From assembly GCA_949987705.1 (NCBI GenBank), contig OX465281.1, positions 221,497,978 through 221,561,977 on the forward strand: 64,000 bases of DNA, given 5' to 3'. Positions 56,231 to 64,000 of the stretch are shown here, one piece after another. Source of the DNA: Thereva unica. Taxonomy: Eukaryota > Arthropoda > Insecta > Diptera > Therevidae. The notes under the pieces were generated by a model. That model did not search any database and had not been told where the DNA came from. It was given only the letters and a program-made list of their open reading frames with translations. Each line of letters starts with the position of its first letter. Positions within the stretch are counted from its first letter, which is position 1. Position numbers and translations under genes: made by a program.

Positions 56231-56639
56231 TACATATTATCGCCCATAACTAGCCACCTCTCCAACGAACATCCATATCTCAATTAACCCAAATCCCCGT
56301 GCGGACATAAGACTCCTTTATCAAATTGCAGTGGTATGAGAGGCAAAATTAACAATCTTTTCATTGACTCGAATTCATGTAATTTCAATGACTTTGTAAT
56401 CGCAGAAACTAAACGATACATTTTTAAATGAGGAGATCTTAAACTGCAATCGGACAATATATAGATGTGATAGAGACTACAACGCCACCGATCTTTCAAG
56501 AGAGGGGAGGTGTTCTTATAGCAGTCAAAGTATCTTTAAATAGTGAACTGATCAAGACTGATCGTGCGTGATGATCAGGTTTTCACACGAGTCATTGCAT
56601 ATAGTTTAAATAATATTAACAATTCTCTCCGAGATAGCG

Positions 56640-57560
56640 AAAAACTTCCGTTTTAGGGGCTTTTAACCGCCGCGCCCTAATCTATCCTTTATTCCTGACC
56701 TAGAAGATAATAATTGACTTCCGATGAATGTCATAAATTCTATCGATATAAAGGTTACACAGGCCTGCAAAAAACGGTTTATTTTTTTTTCTGTTCAATT
56801 TAATAGTCGTATTTTAAGTATTTTTTCGCGCTGAATCCGAATCCGTTGGCCAAATTGCCTTATCACGTCAGGATTTTGAGCAATCCTAACCTAAAAGTGC
56901 CAAAAACCGTGTTTTTTGCACTTTTGCGCGTTAAATATCTCAAAACTATGGAATGATAGGGCAAATCTGACAACGGGATCGTTTTCAGCATGCCAAAATC
57001 TATAGAAAAGCATGTCGGAAGCGTGAAATTTGACAACACTTTTTTTGTAATACTGAAAAGAAAAACAATGATAACATGTCTTAATAAAAATCGTCGAGAA
57101 GTTTTTCTTTTCAGTATTACAAAAAAAGTGTTGTCAAATTTCACGCTTTCGACATGCTTTTCTATAGATTTTGGCATGCTGAAAACGATCCCGTTGTCAG
57201 ATTTGCCCTATCATTCCATAGTTTTGAGATATTTAACGCGCAAAAGTGCAAAAAACACGCTTTTTGGCACTTTTAGGTTAGGATTGCTCAAAATCCTGAC
57301 GTGATAGGGCAATTTGGCCAACGGATTCGGATTCAGCGCGAAAAAATACTTAAAATACGACTATTAAATTGAACAGAAAAAAACCTTGCAGGCCTGTGTT
57401 ATCGACACATTTTACATATCTCCAAACTCTGACGAAAAATTTCCGTTTTAGGAGATTTTAGCCGCCCTTATCTATCCTTTATTCCTGACCTGGTAGCTAA
57501 TAGTCGACTTCCGATCAATGTCATAAATTATATCAATATAAAGCTTATCGCCACGTTCTA
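56640..57560 (+). repeat. Tandem pair of ~150-bp units, first unit split by a palindrome
   Basis: AAAACTTCCGTTTTAGGGGC / AAAAATTTCCGTTTTAGGAG, CTATCCTTTATTCCTGACCT and CGACTTCCGATCAATGTCAT-type blocks occur at 56638-56754 and again at 57433-57545. The element at 56758-57398 lies inside unit 1. Confidence 0.85.
56758..57398. mobile_element. 641-bp palindromic foldback/MITE with TTA duplication
   Basis: Arms of about 300 bp (56758-57064 and 57097-57398) are near-exact reverse complements around a spacer of about 32 bp. Ends CACAGGCCTGCAA...TTGCAGGCCTGTG. TTA lies at both sides (56755-56757, 57399-57401). The two 104-codon frames on opposite strands are the same peptide read from the two arms, not a gene. 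Confidence 0.93.
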
Positions 57561-57739
57561 CATACCTCCAAACTCTGATGAACGTCAAGCTAGCGACGGA
57601 GTCAGCAACGGTTGCACTGAAAAACGGCGAAGTTAAAACTACTCTAGTTTGTGGTAGTGGAATGGATGGGTGAGTCAAGCATATTTTCTGGGTCAAAAGT
57701 GAAGAAACATATAACGTATGACATATAGTTCCCTGCGGC

Positions 57740-58900
57740 CCCTTGCCTAAAAAACCGGGTATTTTTACAAAATAATAGTACTTTTCGCACTAGTGGGAAA
57801 GTGGGTAGTATCAGAACTAGTGGCAAAGTAATCCTGAGAAAAGCTAGTTCAAATAACTATAACAGTGATGAATCAACAAGATTTTTCTAGAGAATTTGTT
57901 TTTGCTGAACGTTAGCAAAAAAACATTTACGTTTGTATATACATTTACATGTATTTCGTTCGCTAAACTAAAGCTCGTGTTCGAATTCGTATTGAGCTGG
58001 CTGAAGCGCCGATAAACTGGGAAGCGAATGACTTCATTTGGAAATTCCAAAGCTTACCGGAGATATTAGCAAAACTAATCAATGTAAAGTACTTGTCAGA
58101 CTTGACAAATCAAATTTTTCGGTAACTACAGGAAATTACGGGATGAACCACAATTTCCGGAAACTGTAGGATATATGAAGAAAACAATTCCCCGCCAAAA
58201 AAGTGCTGATCCAAGGTTTGAAAGATCCGTAATCGTTTGTAAAGGGTAACGTAATTTTTGCACGATTTTTAAAGAGTGCCGGATTTTGACAAATGATGTT
58301 TTGTTGGAATGCCAGCGCTGTGCAGACTCCTAAAAAGATCACTTCCTTTAGAACGGGTTTCATTTCATCGAGTTTATTAGATATTAGCAAAACTTATCAA
58401 TTTAAGGTCGACCGAATGTTATGAAATTTTTTTCAGAGCATTTTTTCGTTAATATTCTTCTTTCGACATCTCAAAGAAGTCGATATAGTATCGTGCAGGT
58501 ACAAAAATTACGAACGTCGTTCAAACAAAAAAAAAAACGGTTCGACCGAATTATATGAAAATCTTTTCAGATCATATTCTCGAATCTCACCTCAACTAAG
58601 TCGATATCTTTTGTGGTTCGTGCGATATCGTGCAGGCACAAAAATCACTTATGACGTTTAAACCAAAAAACGGATCGACCAAATTTTATAAAAATCTTTT
58701 TAGATCATATTTCCGTTAATACACTTAGAAGGGCACCTCACCGAAGTTGTTATCTTTTTTGGTTCGCGCGATATCGTTTAGGAAAAATTGACTCCATACG
58801 TATGTAAGTGCACAAACACACATATGCTCCTTCTCAAATTTTTGCTCAAAATGCTATTAGGACCTTGAAAAATGAAAATACGTTGAAAATTTCGATTTTC
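57740..58900 (+). repeat. RX repeat, second long copy
   Basis: Homologous to 35520-36690: the 5' domain (GAATGACTTCATTTGGAAAT near 58025) is followed by the ~146-bp tandem units (58440-58800). It breaks off after TTCGATTTTCATTGG, before the ACTTCCCAGT-containing end. 58901-60360 has no recognisable gene. Confidence 0.75.
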
Positions 58901-60360
58901 ATTGGTGAGATGCACTGTATAAATCCGCACCAAAAGCATCCATCGAGAAGAGATTCGAATTCATTTCAACTGATGTTCCTTGCTTGCGACGTTGGAATGT
59001 TTTTGCTGTTTGATTTCAATTGTAATATCGTGTGCAAACCAAAGTTCTTGCAAAACTCATCAAAATTCATCTCGATTTCATCTGGTATTATTTTATCAAC
59101 CAGCCAGATTAGAATGGGGGAATGTATCCATCCACGTTTCTGCCACTCAACTCACCATGGTATGGAGGTCTTCTAACCCAAACAACCCTCAATCAGTCAT
59201 TTAATACAGCCAAATTTTCAAACATCGATTACACACAAAACAATGAATCATTTTTATTTTATCTATTATAGAAATAATATAGGCATCTCAAAGTTGTTGA
59301 TAGGCTTCTCAAAGTTCAAAATTATTATTGTCCACTCTAAATCTTCACAAAATCCCAACAAAAAGAGGTGTGGTAAAAATATCTAAAAACAACCCCACTA
59401 CCTGCTTTTTTCAATGACCATAATCCACGAAATATATTTGAACACGTCTTTCTTCGTTTCTCATACCACTGCATATCTTTAAACTTTCACTACTATTTTT
59501 GTATACTATTCACATTACCCGATGTTGTGAAATACTGAAACCAATTCAATTCGAAGGTTAAGCTATTTTTCCTCGCAGCTGTCTTGGGCCGACGTCATTT
59601 TGAAGGACACTTTCTACTATATGATGTAAACATTGTTTACTATGTTTAAGATATTTTCACTCCCCTAAGTTCAGTCGCTACATACAAATACAGCTTTGTG
59701 ATGAATAATTCAACTTTACACACATGTTTTTTGCACTTATAAATGTTGATTTTTAAGTACACTTCGCAATTATACAAGTATAGAGTGTATAAAAATGTAA
59801 AAAATTGATTTGGTTTTATCTTAACTTTTATTGTTTTCCATAGTCAATGTTTTATTGACTCATTTCATTACTATTTTTAAACATATACATAATAGATGTT
59901 TTATGTTATTAAATTTAAACTAAATAACTAAAAAAAAAAAAATACAAAATTTTACGATCTTTCAATGAGACACTATATCTTATAAAAATATATCACCATA
60001 TAATATTATACTAATATCTGTACAAAAATATACATAACTCTGAATAAGTAATATATGTAATATACTGCGCAGCTGCAATGTACTTACTTCTATACGCTCC
60101 GGGAAAAAGGTACAATCACTAGAGATGTGTAAATGATGTAGATGATTTTAGGGTCAAACTAGTAACCGTTTTATGATACAAAAGAACTTTATACCCATTA
60201 CTTTTAGCGAACATATTTGTTTTGAATGACCGAACAATTTTAGAGTTTCACATTTACTGCAGAGGTTTTCACACAGTTGGGACATTTATAAAATAAGATA
60301 AGAGCTACCGACCGATATATCATTATCTCTGTGGAAAATATAAGATTGTCGATGTGTTAG

Positions 60361-60914
60361 AGGTCGTCCATAAATTACGTGAGGCGATTTTTGCGATTTT
60401 TCGACACCCCCTCCCCCGGTGACAGATTTCGTGAGTTTTGGTTCGACCCCCTTCCCCTCCCCCCTTGATTTTAAAAAATCTCTATTATTTAAATAAAAAT
60501 ACGTATTAACGTCGTAATCGCTAGCTTTATTTATAAATAAGTGATAATTCGAACTCCAACTTGCCCCTCCGACTGGATACGGCGGGAATTCGTGCGGTAA
60601 ATTCGATGCTTGGGACTGAATAGAATTTCTGGGTCCTGCAGTCCAAGAAAACTGAAAAATCTTTATATGAGTAGACAGTTGTCATCAGATTGCGCCTTAA
60701 GATCACCTGTGTGTCTGTAGGGAATCATGACTTTACCTGCACGCCACGGCCTGTCAGGCCGATACCTGAAGTCCTCATCCCCAGTCAGACTGAGTATTGT
60801 ATTACCTTCATGGGGCCGTGACTGCGGCTCTTCCTGGCGGCGCGGCCTGTAAGTGAATGCGGGTCGTTAGTGGGGAAACATGTTTTACTTAGTTTAACCC
60901 GGGTTCCATAACCT
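60361..60914. other. Unassigned sequence upstream of LINE-F
   Basis: 60361-60480 is a C-rich block beginning GTCGTCCATAAATTACGTGA, a style common in short insect repeats. 60700-60880 is GC-richer (GCACGCCACGGCCTGTCAGG) and may be UTR of another LINE copy. No frame supports a gene. Confidence 0.4.
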
Positions 60915-62163
60915 TTTTAAGCAAAATTCAAAGAATGGCTTGCCTCTCCATCACTGGGGCCATCCGCACTTCCCCAACGGCAGCGCTGGAGACTCTCCTC
61001 AATTTGGTACCCCTCCACCTTGAGGTAGAGAAATCCGCCATAAACGCGGCGCTGCGGCTGAAAGCGAATGGTTACTTGGGCGCTGGTCTTGGGCGAGGAC
61101 ATTCTATAATAATCAACATCATAGAAGAGATTCCGGAAGCGGAGATGCTATCGGACGGCATGCCCTATAAATTCTCAAAATTTAAGCAACCTTCTGTACA
61201 TATACAGGAAAGGCTTACCTGGACTTTTCCTAAAGTTTTGCCGGGCGGGCTAGTATGGTACACGGATGGCTCTAAAACGGAGACAGGTGTAGGCGCAGGA
61301 ATCTGGAGTGAAAGTCCCAGATTCAGCAAGGCTATAAGTCTAGGCACTCTGGCAACTGTCTTTCAAGCAGAGGTGTACGCTATTCTGGCATGCACTCATG
61401 AGAACTTAAGAAGGGCCTACCAAAATAAACGGATTTTTATCTTCTCTGATAGCCAAGCGGCAATTAGAGCGATAAGGTCCCGTAGGACCAAGTCGAAATT
61501 AGTTTGGGACTGCCAACGTGCTCTTCATAAGTTGGGCGTTCTCAATCAAATCACACTTGTCTGGGTCCCAGGTCACCGGGGCTTCGAAGGCAATGAAAGT
61601 GCGGATGCCCTGGCTAAACAGGGCTCTGATTTAGAATTCATTGGTCCAGAGCCGGCTATTGGGGCACCGTCCAGCTTGCTGCAAAGGGCCCTGGCCGATC
61701 GGACCTTGATGAAACATATTGAACGCTGGAGGGCCGCGCCTGGACTGGCCAACTCTAAGCGGTTCCTTCCAGGGCCGTCCCCTAAGACGGCCAAGGAATT
61801 ATTACGGCGCAGCAGGAGTGATGTTAGGACACTTGTTGGCCTAATTACCGGACACTGTGCCCTAAATTACCACTTATGGAAGATAGGAAGGGCAGAGGAC
61901 CGTACATGTAGGCTTTGCCTAGAAGAGGATGAGTCTGCCCTCCATGTTCTCTGTGAGTGCCCTGCAATAGCGAGGAGCAGGGTCTCTTTGTTCGGGAAGT
62001 CCCTGCTCGAACACTCAAGTCTAAGCGACAAACCACTAGGCAGACTGCTGAACTTGTTCAGGCGGTCTGGCCTACAAATATGAGGTGTAGGGGTTGTAGT
62101 ACAATAGGCCAACTAAATGGCCGCAGTACCTTTGGACCTAATACCTCACACAGGAAAAAAAAA
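60915..62163 (+). mobile_element. LINE-F: 5'-truncated LINE with RNase H domain
   Basis: Begins mid-ORF2 (SKIQRMACLSITGAIRT) and ends with a short UTR and A-run at 62154-62163. RNase H after the RT is typical of the I, LOA and R1-related LINE groups; the exact clade is not settled. Confidence 0.87.
60935..62083 (+). CDS. LINE-F ORF2 C-terminus: RNase H and zinc-knuckle region, 382 aa
   Basis: An uninterrupted frame. Residues 1-45 are the end of the RT/connection (ACLSITGAIRTSPTAALETL). RNase H spans about 105-235 and keeps all catalytic positions: Asp111 (WYTDGS), Glu146 (FQAEVYAI), Asp172 (IFSDSQAA), His214 (VPGHRGFEGN) and Asp224 (ESADALA). A C-terminal CCHC-like motif follows: Cys325, Cys328, His337, Cys342 (CRLCLEEDESALHVLCEC). 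The enzyme would degrade the RNA strand of the RNA/DNA hybrid during reverse transcription. Methionine 1 is internal to the original ORF; coding continues upstream to about 60912. With the RT missing the fragment is probably inert, though its intact frame suggests recent insertion. Confidence 0.9.
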   Translation: MACLSITGAIRTSPTAALETLLNLVPLHLEVEKSAINAALRLKANGYLGAGLGRGHSIIINIIEEIPEAEMLSDGMPYKFSKFKQPSVHIQERLTWTFPKVLPGGLVWYTDGSKTETGVGAGIWSESPRFSKAISLGTLATVFQAEVYAILACTHENLRRAYQNKRIFIFSDSQAAIRAIRSRRTKSKLVWDCQRALHKLGVLNQITLVWVPGHRGFEGNESADALAKQGSDLEFIGPEPAIGAPSSLLQRALADRTLMKHIERWRAAPGLANSKRFLPGPSPKTAKELLRRSRSDVRTLVGLITGHCALNYHLWKIGRAEDRTCRLCLEEDESALHVLCECPAIARSRVSLFGKSLLEHSSLSDKPLGRLLNLFRRSGLQI

Positions 62164-62619
62164 ACCCGCACGTACTCGTAATTAATGGACCACCCCTTAA
62201 ACAACAATTTATTTCGGTTCAGTCCAGCCAAAAAAGACATATTTTCACCTGGGAAAAACTCTGATATACATATATGAAACTTCTAGGTGAAGTTTTTAAA
62301 AAAATTATATCAAATTAAAAGTCCCATCGATGCAATCTCCCCTTATGTTAAAACTGCTATTCAAAGCTAAAAAAGGATTTTAGCAAATTATTAAATCTCT
62401 TAATAGTTCATGGAAATTAGGGTTTAACAAAAACAGTGGTTTTCAGAAAACAGCTGTTACAGTTTTTAATTTTCAAAAAAAAACAGCTGATAACAGCTGT
62501 TTTTACTGTTTTCCGAGTTTTCTCTAATGTTACAAGTATTAAATAATATTTTTTATCTACTATCATTTTACACTTATAGTATACATTTTTATTTCTTGTA
62601 ATAACATTTTGATGTATTA
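62164..62619. other. AT-rich spacer with CAGCTGTT motifs
   Basis: A short palindrome-like run AAACAGCTGTT/AACAGCTGTTT occurs at 62445-62505. Otherwise nothing recognised. Confidence 0.5.
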
Positions 62620-63127
62620 ATGTTTTTCGGCACCTCAATGAAGTCGATATAGTTTTTATTTCGCGCGGTATCGTGCAGGTACAAAAATCACTTAAGTCAT
62701 TTAGACCAAAAAACCGCTGGACCGAATATTATAAAAATCTTTTCAGATTATATTGTCGCTAATACGCTTCGAACGGCCCCTCAAGTAAGTCAATATCTTT
62801 CGTGGTTCGGGCGATATCGTGCAGGTACAAAAATCACTTACGTCGCTTAAACAAAAAAACGGCTGGACCAAATTTCATGAAAATCTTTTCAGATCATATT
62901 TCGGTTAATACGCTTCGAACGACACCTCAACGAAGTCGATATCAGTTTTGGTTCGCGCGATATCGTGCAGGAAAAAATGACCACAACCGTACGCACACAC
63001 ACACACATACTTCCTCCCAATTTTTTGTTTAAAATGCTCCTGGGACCTTGAAAGATGAAAATACGTTGAAATTTTCGATTTCGATTTTCGGACCGATTAC
63101 AATAACTTCCTATACTGGGAAGTTAAA
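62620..63127 (+). repeat. RX repeat, 3' half with three ~146-bp units
   Basis: TCGTGCAGG occurs at 62671, 62818 and 62963 (spacings 147 and 145). The copy ends CTATACTGGGAAGTTAAAAA, the same 3' end as at 36731, and directly abuts the hAT remnant. Confidence 0.82.
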
Positions 63128-63900
63128 AAATAGAAACGCCTAAAGGGATTTATCCGAAAGACGCGATGTTATTTTGGTGCAAAAAGTAGTGCATACCGAA
63201 AACACACGTTCAATATCGGTCGATGTTGGTTTTGTGGAAAGAATTGCGTTATATAATTTTTGCAGATATTCTATGCGTTGACCAGTATTTTTGAAAAGTG
63301 AAAATTCCGATTTGAGCCACTTAATATCTGATCCTCGAAATTGTTCTGCTAGTTCATCTTTTTGAAGCATCATGTCTAATTCATCTTGCAGCAAAAAAAT
63401 TTTCGTTTTCAGTAGTATTCAGACTCTGTTAAGTTACATTGTTTACCCCTACATTGGTGACACCAAAAAGACGAGAAGATAGATTTTCCGCAAAATTTAG
63501 TGTGATTTTTGATGCTGTGACTGTAGGATCCTTGCGACTGCGCAATAGTTTGATGACATCCTTGTTCATTCGGTCATTTACACGAATTTTTAATTTTTAG
63601 ATCAGCTTATTATTAATTTCGCTATTGATTTCAGAAAACTTTTTAAACATGAATTGTATAATTTTTTCAGCAGTCACCACCAACGTTGCGTCCTCGCGGC
63701 TAAGATTCGCGACAGCTTATTTCACGGGTCCCATTGGCTTGACAAGAATCTTTAGAGCAGAAAAGCCCAATGCCTCTATCATATTCTCTTAATGTCTCTA
63801 TCAGTGGCTCAATCATTGATGGAATAAAATTATGTTTTAACGTCAAGATGTAGCTCTATCTCATGACTGAATTCGTCTTTTACTTTAGTCAGAAAGACAC
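63128..63900 (-). pseudogene. hAT transposase C-terminus remnant
   Basis: Minus strand: 63394-63140 reads FRGSDIKWLKSEFSLFKNTG and LQKLYNAILSTKPTSTDIER then VFSVCTTFCTKITSRLSDKS, a clear hATC dimerisation domain (the TxxxxERVFS signature). Upstream, in shifted frames, NLSREDATLVVTAEKIIQF (about 63720-63655) and RVNDRMNKDVIKLLRSRKD (about 63600-63520) fit the preceding transposase region. Several frame breaks. No terminal repeats identified; the left side is cut by RX. Confidence 0.83.
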
Positions 63901-63978
63901 TATTGCGAACTGTTTAGTTCTTGATGAATTTAATTAGTTTGCTTGATTTCTCTTGCTGTAACGATAATCTACTTTTTT

Positions 63979-64000
63979 AACCGACTTCAGAAAAAGAGGA
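63979..64000 (+). repeat. Start of another RY-type repeat
   Basis: AACCGACTTCAGAAAAAGAG matches the start of the repeat at 26397 and runs off the window. Confidence 0.6.

Noticed and set aside
56863..57304. Two overlapping 104-codon ORFs on opposite strands with almost the same peptide
   Set aside because: They are the two arms of the 641-bp palindrome read from each side; no domain or codon bias supports a gene.

Overview
This is eukaryotic, AT-rich, transposon-dominated DNA, most likely from an insect and plausibly a fly. The evidence is the mix of repeats (LINE reverse transcriptases, tRNA-headed SINEs, hAT, Helitron, TTA- and TTAA-flanked small elements, solo LTRs) and one host gene with two introns of 53-60 bp and consensus splice sites. 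There are no bacterial operons, rRNAs or CRISPR arrays. The species cannot be fixed from the sequence alone.

One convincing host gene is present. On the minus strand, three coding exons (52536-51278, 51217-51001, 45923-45711) join in phase to give a predicted 562-residue type I membrane protein. It has a signal peptide, an LRRNT cap, about fifteen leucine-rich repeats, an LRRCT cap split over exons 2 and 3, one transmembrane helix and a short basic tail. Its last intron is 5,077 bp and is packed with SINEs, LINE pieces, small inverted-repeat elements and a long hairpin.

Layout. 1-2416: 3' part of a LINE with an open RT frame and two hairpins in its 3' UTR. 2417-8392: two near-identical 2.1 kb units flanking a CGAAT-rich palindromic satellite and a further tRNA-like SINE. 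8470-9725: MITE, SINE and RX repeat. 10023-12996: inverted-repeat element holding a degenerate Helitron helicase. 12997-16000: no gene seen. 16008-22230: an RTE-like LINE opened by a 3.3 kb hAT-type insertion (itself holding a TTAA MITE, another inverted-repeat element, an RT fragment and a smaller hAT with a perfect 8-bp target duplication) and by a TTA-flanked MITE. 23330-25690: a second RTE-like LINE with a Jockey/CR1-type LINE (458-residue ORF) inserted in it. 25690-25866: minisatellite. 26395-27315: dispersed repeat (RY) with two tRNA-like segments. 27316-30750: no gene seen. 30752-33400: minus-strand copy of the RTE-like LINE with a SINE in its 3' end. 34877-37556: long inverted-repeat element with an RX repeat inside. 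40221-41608: solo LTR inside a small hAT-like MITE. 42778-44444: hAT with perfect 8-bp TSD and decayed transposase. 45673-52639: the LRR gene. 52953-54929: a second solo LTR carrying a MITE and a MULE-like element that itself carries a LINE. 54938-55385: mosaic SINE. 56640-57545: tandem repeat split by a 641-bp palindrome. 57740-63127: RX copies and an RNase H-bearing LINE fragment. 63128-63900: hAT transposase remnant.

The genes do not form a pathway. Apart from the LRR receptor-like gene, every protein-coding signal belongs to a mobile element. Target-site duplications and interruptions allow a relative order of insertion at several nests. I see no new multi-gene system. The most unusual signals are the depth of nesting, a domain shared by two otherwise different SINEs, tandem hairpins in a LINE 3' UTR and several very long near-perfect palindromes.
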